From positions 1-64,000 of the forward strand of contig LLCB01000203.1 of the NCBI GenBank assembly GCA_001414345.1: a DNA stretch of 64,000 nucleotides. The letters are read 5' to 3'. The position numbers and the translations under genes were made by a program. The notes beneath the pieces were generated by a model. It was not told the origin of the DNA. It saw nothing but the letters and a program-made list of their open reading frames with translations, and searched no databases. Shown one piece after another: positions 15,916 through 26,848 of this stretch (the stretch's first letter is position 1; each line of letters opens with the position of its first letter). Source of the DNA: Hymenoscyphus infarciens (taxonomy: Eukaryota; Ascomycota; Leotiomycetes; Helotiales; Helotiaceae).

Positions 15916-16085
15916 TATTAATATAACTTATAGTTATAAAAGCGATATAAAAAGAGTTATATTATCGTTTGTATATACTGAGTAAAGCTAGCTACGATGA
16001 CTACTTAAGTAGCCTCTAAGCGAGTGCACGTATATCTACGTACACTAATCCAAATCGCTATTTACCTCTTAAATATATACTAACA
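15916..16085 (-). repeat. Right LTR (5' LTR) of copia copy 3
   Basis: Same length (170 bp) and nearly the same sequence as the left LTR. The differences are mostly G-to-A or C-to-T, for example TATTAATATAAC for TGTTGGTATAAC at its start. Followed by the target duplication CTAAA. Confidence 0.9.
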
Positions 16086-17728
16086 CTAAAATTAGTTTAT
16101 TTAAAAACTAATTTTAATATAAAGGTTTATAAAGAAAGAAAATCTTAGTAAATTAAGTCTTAATAGTATATTCTTAAAAGACTTTAATATTAATACTCTT
16201 AATACTTATATTATATCTTATAAATTAATATTATTCTATTCTAATAATTAGCTTCTTTTATAGAGCTTTTCTTTAAAATAGTATTATATAGCTATAGTTA
16301 AAACTTTAAAAGACTAATTACTATACTTACTAAATAGCGTAGTATAAAAGTAATTAGAAGTATTACTCTTTAGTATTATAGAGAAAGTAAGAGAGTAACT
16401 TACTAGTATAATACTACTTCTCTTATATATATTCTTAAATATTATAACTTTAATTACAAAGTTATTCTATTTTCTATTATACTTTTATTTATCTCTATAT
16501 ACTTTTATAAGAGTATCTAATTTATAAGAGTAATCTTAACCTTTTTAAGAATTTTATAAAGTTAAGTCTAGTTTAAAATATACTATATTTATTTATACTA
16601 GTAGTTCTCTACTAGAATTATTCTATTACTAATTATATTCTAGATATTTAGAGGAGTTATTAAAATCGTTACTAGTAGTATTCTTACTAAGTTAATAAGA
16701 TATAAAAAAGAAGGTATAGTTGTCTTTTAGTAGACCTAAAGATTAGATTAAAAGTTATACTAGATCGCTTAAATCCTTCCTTTTAGTTAGTAGAATTAAA
16801 GTTACTAAAGATATTAGTTATTATATAATATAAGCTTATAAAGCTTCGTCTCTAGCTCTTATTTTAAATCGAGTATTTTAAGTAATATTTTTTACTAGAG
16901 GTTATTATTATTAGAGTTATTATTACTATTACTTTTATTACCTTTTAGTATATTCCTTTATATATTTATAATAGAATCTAAAGACTTTAGTACTAGCTCT
17001 ATTAATTATAATAGCTTTTAATTCTTTATCTAACTACTTAGTTTAGTTAACCTTAGTAGTAGTATTATATAGTACTTAAGATATAAGTATCTTATATCTA
17101 TCTATCTTAACTTATATACCTCTTTTATAAAGTATTTATTATAACTTAGTATTTATAGATTAGTAGATTTTAGTAAATTTATCTTAATTCTATTCTTTAA
17201 AATCTACTTAAACTTCGTTCTAAAGAAGAAGATCTTTATTCTATTCTTTAGTATACTTCTCTTCTTATTCTATAATAAAAATCGTTTCTTCTATCTATAT
17301 TAACTTTAGCTTTAGTACTAGCTTTAGAGCTTATTTTAGTACTAAAGTTAGTATCGAAGTTAAAGCTTCTAAAGTTACTAGAATTAGTATTAGTAAGTCT
17401 ATTATATTATAGATATTATTAAAAGTGTATTTATAATTTACTTAGTAGATTATAGATAAAAGAGATATTAGGTTTTAAGTAAATAAGTGTCTTAGAGAGT
17501 ATAAATTATCTTAGTAGATAAAAGAAAGTCGATAAGAGATTAGTTTTAGTAATTAGCGCTTTCTATCTTAAGAAACGTTTATAGTATATTAGTTAAGATT
17601 ATAGTAGAAGAAACTACGATCCGCGAAGAGAAGTCTACTAGTAATATCGAGTTTACTTTTATATAAGTATATCTATAGTAGAAATATATAAAGTAACTAA
17701 TTATCTTAACTATACGTCTACTAATTAG

Positions 17729-17899
17729 TATTAGTATAACTTATAGTTATAAAAGCGATATAAAAAGAGTTATATATTCGTTCGTATATACTAAGTAAAG
17801 CTAACTACGATGTCTATCTAAATAGTCCTTTATATAAGAAGGTTACGTGTTTCTATATATACTAACCCGAGTAGTTACTTACTCTTAAGTATACTGATA
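17729..17899 (-). repeat. Right LTR of copia copy 2
   Basis: 171-bp LTR, begins TATTAGTATAAC and ends ACTGATA; preceded by the same internal sequence (GTCTACTAATTAG) that precedes the LTRs at 6,308 and 15,916. Confidence 0.82.
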
Positions 17900-18105
17900 T
17901 TATCTTTATATATATTTAAGAAAGATATACTTACTATTTTCTTAGCTTAGTATTATCTTATAGATATCTAATTATATTATTAATAATAACCTTTTACTTT
18001 TATCTCTATTTCTTCTTATAATCTATACTTTAACTGTTTATTAACTTCTACTTCCTTTCTCTCTTATATACTAGTCTATTAAAATATCTATAAAGTATAT
18101 ATTAT

Positions 18106-18276
18106 TATTAGTATAACTTTCGTAGTTATAAAAGTAATATAAAAAGATTTATATATTCGTTTATATATATTAAGTAAAGCTAGCTATAATGTCTACTTAA
18201 ATAGTTCTTAAGCGAGAGAGTCACGTGTCTCACGTGTATTAACCCGAGTAGTTATTTACTCTTAAGTATACTAATA
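18106..18276. repeat. Solo copia LTR with TSD ATTAT
   Basis: A 171-bp LTR of the same family without internal sequence on either side. It is flanked by ATTAT at 18,101-18,105 and 18,277-18,281, so it is an independent insertion later reduced by LTR-LTR recombination. Confidence 0.82.
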
Positions 18277-20686
18277 ATTATAACTGTCTTAATACTATTA
18301 TATTTCTATTTTATTCTTTTAACTCTTTTTTTATAGAATTATTTATAAATTCTAGATCTTATTAAGTCTCTTAAAATATAAAGCTATAAAACTATTCTAT
18401 ATAATTATCATCTTAAGAGTTAATATTACTATAATTACTTTTTCTCTAAGTTATTTTACTACTAATTCTATAATATTAATAGATTTATAGAAATAAGAGT
18501 ACTACTTAGTATATAGTGTTTTAGCTTTCTCTACCTTAGTTAGCCTAGTACTTAGAATAGAATAGACTACTTATCTAGATAAGAATAGAAGAGGCTAGGC
18601 TAGATTAGAATTAAGGCTAGGCTAAGTTTAGTAGATTAGATACTCTAACTAGAATAGAAGTAGCTAGGAAAGTTCTAAAAATAGAATAGAAGTAGCTAGA
18701 TAGATAAAAAAAGAAGACTAGGCTAGAGTAGGATTAGGAAAGTAACTCTCTAATTAGAACCTAGACTCTCTTTTCTATCTATCTTTCGAATATTAAGCGA
18801 AATTAATAACCTAGACTCTCTTTTCTACTCGCCTTCTAGGCTTTAAGCGAAATTAACTAGCCTAACTCTTCTTATCCTAGCCTCTCTATTTAGTAAGGAA
18901 AGGTAAATAAGTACTATAGAATAGGAGTAGCTAGGAAAGCTAGAATTTAAGAATAGAAGAAGGCGAGATAGCTTTAAAATAGAGGCAGAAGAGAGAAAGA
19001 GCGTCGAGGTAGAATAAGATAATAGATTAGACGAGGAAACCTAAAATACTATTAATTTATATATAATAATAGATATATTATCTCTACTAAAGATTATTCT
19101 TCTATTATAATAAGTACTTATATACTTATTAACTCGTTTATCTTATTTATTATAAAATAGATAGCTAAATAAGACACTTAAGAAGTTTTACTTTCTTTAA
19201 TAAGCTCTAATCTAAATCTTAATATTAGTATATATTATATAGAATATAGATTAAATCTATTTATTAAAACAGTTATAGAACTTAAGAGATATAGATTTAT
19301 CTATATTAAGAGTAATAAAAGTAATATTAAAAGCTAGCTAAGAGATAAGAAGTAAGAGTAATTTATAGACTTATTAGAAACTAAGTTATAAAAGAAGAAA
19401 TCTATTACTTATAAATAGAACTAGAGATAGAATTATTACTTAGTAAAGATTACTTTAATTAAAAGACTTATATATTATTATTAGCTAAGTAGAAACCTTT
19501 ATTATAATACTCTTAAGTCTAAGCTATTTATAACTAGTTATTATCTCTTCTTTAATTAAAATATATACTAAAATATAAATAAGTACTTAACTTATAAATA
19601 CTCTAGTTACTTATATTCTTATTTATAATATTTTATATTAGTCTTTAGAAAATAGAGTAGAGTCTTAATAATATATATATATTCTAAAGTATTAGTATTA
19701 GGTTATAATTACCTTATTTACTAATAGGCTTTAGATTTAAACCTTAGTCTATACTACTTCTTTCTAGTATTATCTAGAAGGTTTAGTTACGTTCTTAGTT
19801 ATAGTTACGCGAATATATAATCCCTAGAACCTTCTAGTAACTCTTTGATTTATAAGCTATAAAAGCTTCTAGTATTTACTCTTGAAGTATATATAGCTCT
19901 CTACTATTCTTTAGTTAGAAATTAAGTTAATTTTAAGTCTTTACTCTTATCTTATACTTCGACTTCTTAGAAACGTAGTTTAGCGATTATCTAACCGATT
20001 CTATACTAATTTAACTTATATACTTCTAGTCTACCTTATAGTCTATCTTATAACTAACTCTATACATATGTAATATCTTATAGGTTATAAGCCTAGAGAG
20101 CTAATTTTAAGTCTCTAGAGCTAAATTCTATTTATATAATATTACGTAATATTATCTAAATTCTAGTCTAAATACTATTATATTTAGTAGTATATTCTAC
20201 TCTCTCTACTCTAGTAAAGTCTTTAGTAAGAGATCTATATTCTATATTTCTAAGATAGAAGCTTAAGTTAGTATAAAGCTAGAGAGATATAAGTAAATAT
20301 ATATGAAAACCTATATATATACTACTTATACTTAGGCCTATAGCTAGATCTATATAATTACGTTATTCTAGAGTAAGTAGTATAGCCTTCTTCTTAAACT
20401 AAGAAGCCTAAGCTTATAGCTACTTTTATATAAGAACTTAGATATATAAAAAGAAGCTAGTAAGAAGTAGCTATCTCTTCTAGTAGACTTTTAGATTATA
20501 TAACACTACTATTATCTATACTTATAAAAAGCTATCTATGAAGAGAATTAAGTATAGCTTAATAAGTACGTAGAATATTCTATTCTTATATAAGATAAGT
20601 TAGCTTAGTAAGAAAGAAAGAGAGTATAGCGAAAGAGAGTATAAAGCTTATTATTCTTTTCTAACTAAGAAAGTCTTTGAGTTATT

Positions 20687-20778
20687 TATAACGTATTTTT
20701 AGATTGAAAACGCTCTAAGAAGCTTTATATTTAGAGGTAAAAACTCTACTATATATATAAAGAAAAGGAGTTATATAA
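20687..20778. repeat. 92-bp direct repeat, copy 1
   Basis: Contains TATAACGTATTTTTAG and a TTTAGAGGTAAAAACTCTAC core; matches 21,458-21,549 with mainly transition differences. Spacing is about 770 bp. Could be the ends of a small element or two solo copies. Confidence 0.6.
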
Positions 20779-21457
20779 GACCTTCTTTTCTATAATATAC
20801 CTCTTAAGTCTAGGAGACAGCTTCCTAAGCCTATATTAAAACTAGATTATAAAAGAACCTCTTAACTATATTACTCTCTATTCCTATTATAAAGAGTTCT
20901 ATAGAGCTATATATATTACTTTAAACTCTTAAATAGCGATTCTCTAGATAATATTCTTAAGAGTAAAGTCTTACTCTTAGATTCTATCTAACTTCCTCTT
21001 TTATACTCTAGTATATTATTAGCTCTAGCTTTTTAGTAAAGATAGTAGGTAGTATTTATAAATATAGTAGCTTATAGTTAGTATTATATACTAGCTTTAT
21101 AAAGTACTAGGCTTCTAGATCGTCTTAATTAAACATCTTTTAGAATAGCTAGTATACTACTAAGCTTCTAGTTTTAAATACACTTTTAAGAGTAGTAGTA
21201 ACTAGCTTCGTAGCTAGGCTTTATATAAGCTCTTTAAGAGAGTAAGCTACTAATTAAGATATACTAACTTTATATATAGCTAGGCTTCTAAATACTTATT
21301 AAACGTAAGTATTAAGAAGTTATTTATACTAACTCTAATCGTAGAGAGCGTTCTAAATACGTAGTAATATTAAATATATAAGTAGAAGTTAAAGATATTA
21401 TAAAGTATATTATAAGTATAAATATAATATACTATATATATAAACTAAGCTTATAAC

Positions 21458-21549
21458 TATAACGTATTTTTAGGTTAAAAACACTTTAAAAAGCCTTATA
21501 TTTAGAGGTGAAAACTCTACTATATATATAGAGAAAAGAGATTATATAA
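21458..21549. repeat. 92-bp direct repeat, copy 2
   Basis: Second copy of the 20,687-20,778 repeat, same orientation. The differences are RIP-like transitions. Confidence 0.6.
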
Positions 21550-22119
21550 TTCTAAAAAAGTTTCTCTTATATAATCTTTTTATCTAATCTAAAGAGATTA
21601 AAAGACGTTTTAAATATTCTCCTTTTTATAATTATTTCTTTATAATCTTTCAACGTTATCTTACTTATATTAGTCTTATATTAGAGCTCTAAATAGTTCT
21701 AAATAAGTTTTATAGTTATCTCTTAAATAAGAGCTTTATAAGTTATAAGTATCTTATAATAGTTAGCGTTTATATAGAGTCTATTATATATTAATATTCT
21801 CTATTACTTATATAGAAGTAAAGTATTATTATTTAAAGGTTTAATTTTCTTTATAATCTTACTTTTAGTAGATTATAGTATTTTTAAAATACTTTTAGAT
21901 TATAGATAAAGAGTAGGTTATTATAATTATTATAAGAGAATAATATTAAAAGTAGAATTATATATCTAATAATAGTCTAGTATAGTAGAAGAGTATAAAG
22001 AAGGAGTTCGAATTAGTTAGTAGAGACTTAGACTCTAATTATTACCTAGTAAGTATTAACTAATTTATTATACTAAGTCTACTAATTAAATAATTTAGTT
22101 ATCTTATTATATAATCCAC

Positions 22120-23020
22120 TCTTCTTTTTCTTAGTACTTAGTCTCTATAACTTATATTATACTCTATATCTCGTCTATATTTAAAAAGTCTTATTAGTCT
22201 CTCTAGCTTTTAATAGCTATACTCTTATCTTTATTATTTTTTAACGTTTTATTATTCTTAAGTATATAAGTATAAGTTAGAGACTTTTTAGTAAATACTT
22301 AGCTATCTTATCTAATAAGAAGCTCTATACTAAAAAGTAAAGCTTAAGAGAGATCTAAGGTCGCTCTTAGTTCTAATATATTAAAATATTAATTAAAAGA
22401 GAGTAAAGAGGTTAATTTAGATGTTTTCTAATAACTATAATATATTAACTATCTAAATCGTATATAGTAGTCTCTATACTAAGATTATTATTAGAATTCT
22501 TAGGAATACTTAGTATATTCTAATCTCTTAATATATAAGATACGATTTTTACTATATAAATACTAAACCCTAGTATTACTAGCTATTTAGAAAGTCTCTA
22601 GAATCCTAGCTATTTAAAGATATTATTTAATAGTCTAAAGCTAGACTAAATTAAATTTAAAATAAAAAGTAATAATAAGTTTAAAGAAGATATTAGTAAG
22701 ACTATCTCTAGTAAAGAAGAGTTTTTCATTTTTATATAATAGTATAAAATATATACTATTACTAAAGAGGTATATAAGAGTATATTTAAGATAGAATAAT
22801 ATATATAAGTACTAAGCTCTAGTATAGAAGAAAAGAAAAAACTATCTCTCTTTTATATTAAATAGAAGTATTTATATATAAGAGATTAGAAACTACTAAG
22901 GTCTAATAATAATAATAACTAAGTTCTATCTAATATAGCTAATACTAAATAATAAGAGCTAAAAAGCTAAATATATAATATCTAAATCTTAATCTCTTTC
23001 TTATATAAATATTAGATACT
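22120..23020 (-). mobile_element. LTR-element remnant, 5' end and LTR, same family as 40,151-42,366
   Basis: From about 22,120 to 22,735 it matches the body segment 41,800-42,335, and from about 22,736 onward it matches the LTR at 40,151-40,447, with numerous transition differences. This arrangement (body left, LTR right) fits a minus-strand element whose 5' LTR lies to the right. It ends about 300 bp before the first exon of the DUF6606 gene. Boundaries approximate. Confidence 0.65.
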
Positions 23021-23368
23021 TAGGCTAAGGAGAGGCTAGGAGAATGAAAACGCTCTTTATAGAGTTTCACTAAAGTAAATTATAACTATAACAAAAAACC
23101 TATATAAAAAATAGTATCAAGACGTGAAGAGGAACCGATATTTGCTTACGTTATATTATATAGAAGCGTGTGGTTTAGCGCTACAGACGCGGTCCCGAGC
23201 AAACATCCCACACTTCACGTCACCACCAATTGAACCAGACTGCCATGGTCATTCTATCAATCCCCTATCTGGCAAAACAATTCAAACCGTCGTAAAATCG
23301 ACAACGCCATCACCACCGTCCGAAATGGACGTCGCCGGGGACGAGTATACGCTAATTGGCGCTCCATT

Positions 23369-23522
23369 GTGAGTCTTTAGCAAACGGTCTCTCCGACCTC
23401 ACTTGCCCATTTGAGTAGATTCGAGTCGAGTCGCGCCTATACTCGATCAACTTGCGCAATATACGCCCCGACCCATCTCTCAACAATCCATCTCGCAATT
23501 GCTGACCTCTCTGCTACTTTAG
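23369..23522 (+). other. Intron 1 of the DUF6606 gene
   Basis: Donor GTGAGT, acceptor TTTAG; joins TT to GGAG to give Leu-Glu-Tyr-Met and brings MDVAGDEYTL in frame with the conserved HVFLPPKLPQ block. If the true start is Met at 23,530, this would be 5' untranslated sequence instead. Confidence 0.6.
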
Positions 23523-26438
23523 GGAGTACATGATCAATCACGTCTTCCTGCCACCAAAGCTCCCACAATCTCATGACACCACAGTCGAAAATGAGACTGC
23601 ATTGGCAAAGCAGCTCTCCGAGTCCCTGTTCAACTTCATAACTCTTCTTCCGGAAGAAGATCAACCCGATTGGAACAAACTTCCTCCTATGCTCGGAATC
23701 CTCCTAGATGACGGTCGTTCTGGAAGTCCCCTGAGAAATCTTGCTCGGCAACTGGATGGGATGAAAGAAGGGGGTACGTACTTTCTTTGCTGTACGCTTA
23801 CTTGGTAATTGGATCACTGACACTGTAACAGACACGATAGCTCTTCACATAACTCATCAAAATGCTGGAGCGATGTTTCGGAGAAAATCCGATCGATACA
23901 CATTTGAGTCTTTTGAACTTTCCCCAACCACAACAGCTGTAACGGGCACAATTGGGAGACTGATTCGCAGATTCCCCGGACCTGTAATCGCGATTCCACA
24001 AGCGCGGGTCCTCGACCGTAAGTTTCGAAAAGCCCTCGAAAACTGCCTCATTTCGTTGGAAGCGGAGACTCCGAATGACGCCATCAGTAAAGGACCTGGA
24101 ATACACCATGATACTGTCCATCCCCAATTTGCGACCGAATGGCTGCCAGGAGTCTTGCGTGGCATTGGATCTCCACTCGTCGTCTCGCGGATCTATAAGC
24201 GAACACGCGATGAAGTTATTTGGGGAGGGGGGGGGAGCCATGGCGTCGGTCACCCCGATGGACCCTCCTGCGAGTCGCTCTCCAAACCACGATGGCCAAT
24301 GCTTGGGGAGACCACAAAAGATACAAAATTCTGATGATATATTTCATGGCTACAATACTAGACCAAGCGGTGCGCCACGACGGTAGTGATGTCGAAAGCG
24401 ACTTGATTCAGGTAATGCTTGCAAAGTTGCATCGGCGAAGTCAAAAGTTGGATCTTATCCCTGATGATGTCCCTTGGGCCGAAAAAGCACAGGATTTCAT
24501 ATCGGAGACCATGGAATCTGCACGCACCCTGCTAGCAAAACGATGGAGCAGTGTGCAAAAGTCTTCTGACTCAGCAGGGGAATTTCGTCTAGCTGAGCTC
24601 AAACAGCTCAGACCGCATTGGGATACCGTACTGCGACTCGAATCTCTCCGTCCCTACGTCGAACGAATTCGCCAGATCGTACTTGAACCACGCGATGGAA
24701 AGGCCTTTGACGGTAAGTCTACCCAACGCTTGAATGCTAAGGGCAGATCTTTGCCAGACCCCAAATTGCTTGTAAAGGGATCGGATCTGGAACTGAGGCT
24801 TGCTCTGATGGACCTGGAGCTTGACCGACATGCAAAGTCGGAATCAAGCCTTGTCAAATTGTCAAAAGTCATCAGTTGGTACAAGGTTAATTCCGCCGCC
24901 GTTTATGATGGATCTCCAGAATGCTTCTCTGTCATGGTTTTGACCTTGATGCTTTTCTGGATTGCGCTTGATAGAGGTGCAGTCTCGCGCTACCCCCTTC
25001 TGAAAAAATTCGATCCTGGATTCCCGCCCGATTTGCTGGATTCTCTGCTTTTGGCTAAGCGCCATGAGATGGTCCAGTTGCGCGACATTGAGAAGTATCT
25101 GCTCAAGCGAAAATCAAACTGCCTGCCTGCAAACCCGTCGATCTTTGGGGACGTTTCATCGCCTTTGAGTTTTGGTGCTCAATATTTTGACCGGTCGCCA
25201 TCTCACAAAGAGTTGTTAAGTCAAATTGAAGATGACGCTAGAGACCAATCCGACGGGACGAAAGCTGAACTACGGGAAGCGAAAATTGAATGTGCGAAAT
25301 TTATGGCTGAGTCGAACGGCTTGAATTGCGTGTACATAAAAAAGATGGTTGGTAGAGGCCCAAATCGGCGAGAGAAGACTATACACGACCCTAAATGTGA
25401 GAAATGTCGCCTTCGTGATACTGCCATGAACCTCAGGGTCCATTGCCACGAGTGGCCTATTCCTGCGTCGGAATCTGCAGCGAAATCTGTCGTATTTGAG
25501 CTGGATATTCCAAGGCTGTTTTGTCACTGGCGTTCCACGACATATAAGATTCTTGCGGATGTATTAGCCCTGGTCCCCCCTCAGCAGGCCAGAAGGAAGT
25601 TTCTTCCCCTCCGCGAGTACGATGGTCTCACGGACTATTTCAAATCGACGTCGGAGAGATTGCAGTTGGCCTCGCCCAAAAGAAGGAACCAAGCACCTTC
25701 TCAGCTGGTCTCCGAGGCAACAGAAGACTCTGTGTGCCTCCCAAACAACATGAGCTTCGTCATGCAGGACTCCCACTCCCAAACTGTAGCGACTGAACAC
25801 CTCAAAAAGTTTGACATCCAAGATAGATGCACTTTGCAGCTTCCACCAGGTTGCTATGAAACCCTCCAGTATGCCGTCAATGATACCAGCCACATATCCA
25901 ATGAAGTTTTAGTAAAACAAGGATCCTGTCCCCATAGACTCACCATTCACGAGCTTTATGCTTTCGTCATGTTGCGTAGTAGTCACAGACTCCAGTGGTT
26001 AAATATCGCTCGAGAACTGGTTTCTAAGACTCTCAATTTCGGAATAAAAGAGGTGTACATGCTTGTTCTTCAGGCCTCTTGTTAAGCCGGTCCGTCCGCT
26101 CTGTAACAAGTCTCGAGAGATTCTTATGTCGAACTCGAAGAAGAATGCTTTAGCCATGATCTACTCTCTTCGTTAAAAGACAGACTGAAGCCGGTCGAAC
26201 GCAATTAGTAAGGTTCCGTGGCAGCTTTAACCTTCATCTCGTTAGCGTCTCGTCTCATGTCTATTTCTCTGCACGATTCAGTCAGAACTCGATGCCTGTC
26301 ATTTCTCCAAACTTCGCGACGGGTTACAATAAAGTGGTTACAAGCTCTCGTAGAACTCCTTCATGCCACTTCGGACGAAGGAGAAAGGGCGTATTTGACA
26401 ACGCGAGTTTTTAATTGTACACTCATAGTACATTACAC

Positions 26439-26443
26439 ATTTA
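26439..26443. repeat. Target-site repeat ATTTA, left junction
   Basis: ATTTA occurs here, between the two insertions (26,844-26,848) and at the right junction (31,772-31,776). Deleting everything after this copy through 31,776 joins the two gene parts in frame (TTT AAC GTG CAT), which supports it as the duplicated target site. Confidence 0.75.
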
Positions 26444-26843
26444 TCGCTTTTCGTCACATACACGTATTTGAGGCTATTTTGAGAATTTCTGTATTTGCTG
26501 GCTAGCTTCTAGTATCTTACTCTGCACTCTCTTATATGCTATCTTTTTAGGCTAATTAGGAGGCTCCCTGAGTATCTCACTAATATAAGGGTGAAAAGAG
26601 TAAGTACTATCAGCTATTACACTTATTTAAGAGGCTAAAAAAGTACTAACTAATCCTAGCGAGCATATTACGAAGGGGTACGAGAGTAAGGTTGAAAAAG
26701 AGCTTAATACTAAATAAAACGTTAAAAGCGATAGAAAGTGTTATTAGTAAAATAGAGGTTACTTAGTATAAGAGGAGGCATATATATATATACCTCCTCC
26801 TTACTTAATAAGCTAATTTCTTAATTTACTATAAACCCTTTCT
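26444..26843. mobile_element. 400-bp short element, likely internally deleted derivative
   Basis: Its first about 180 bp match 26,849-27,025 and its last about 146 bp match 31,624-31,771, the two ends of the adjacent 4.9-kb element. It therefore looks like a deletion derivative sharing both termini with the long copy. Near its right end lies a near-palindrome GAGGAGGCATATAT...CCTCCTC. No terminal inverted repeat or TG...CA ends are seen, so the class is open; ATTTA flanks fit a 5-bp target duplication. The left 100 bp are less RIP-mutated than the corresponding part of the long copy. Confidence 0.65.
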
Positions 26844-26848
26844 ATTTA

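Larger units (their letters stand above)
9885..16085 (-). mobile_element. Ty1/copia copy 3, full-length, nested in copy 2
   Basis: A 6,201-bp element with 170-bp LTRs at both ends and a perfect 5-bp target duplication (CTAAA). Read on the minus strand it retains the complete order gag (about 14,900-15,900), pre-integrase (about 13,200-13,330), reverse transcriptase (about 10,860-12,400) and RNase H (about 10,100-10,790). The RNase H reading, with recognisable copia-type motifs such as FTNG..TNNKD, is continuous with the RT tail. It is less mutated than copies 1 and 2 (more CG, TG and CA remain), in line with later insertion, but still carries RIP-type stops throughout. It is the best copy here for defining the family. 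Confidence 0.88.
6308..17899 (-). mobile_element. Ty1/copia copy 2, interrupted by nested copy 3
   Basis: Internal sequence from 6,479 to 9,884 parallels copy 1 from 1,213 onward, then resumes at 16,091 at the matching position and runs to the LTR at 17,729-17,899. The gap is filled by copy 3 with a target duplication CTAAA at 9,880-9,884 and 16,086-16,090. Without the insert the element is about 5.4 kb. Like copy 1 it lacks the roughly 0.7-kb RNase H end: the left LTR abuts RT-distal sequence directly. Heavily RIP-mutated on both strands, no intact frame. Confidence 0.8.
18282..22110. other. RIP-degraded repeat DNA, unclassified
   Basis: AT-rich and TA-rich with no readable gene. Two sub-features stand out: 18,520-19,030 is less AT-rich and full of AGGCTAGG/TAGCTAGG-like words, and a 92-bp direct repeat occurs at 20,687 and 21,458 (listed separately). 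Probably several nested elements; family not determined. Confidence 0.55.
23325..26443 (+). pseudogene. Left part of a giant DUF6606-DUF3638-DUF3645 gene, broken by a transposon
   Basis: N-terminal part of a roughly 3,000-residue fungal protein family (DUF6606 first, then DUF3638 and DUF3645 in the right part at 31,777-38,237). Molecular function is not established; automated pipelines often label such proteins ubiquitinyl hydrolase. Exon 1 is 23,325-23,368, intron 23,369-23,522, exon 2 23,523-23,773, intron 23,774-23,831, exon 3 onward. The spliced start reads into EYMINHVFLPPKLPQ, the typical family beginning; Met at 23,530 is an alternative start. A run of nine G at 24,227-24,235 shifts the frame. 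In-frame stops at 26,083, 26,104, 26,206 and 26,209 are consistent with RIP of CAA/CAG/TGG codons. Reading continues to FNCTLIVHYTF at the insertion. The promoter side is only about 300 bp from a RIP block. Confidence 0.85.
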
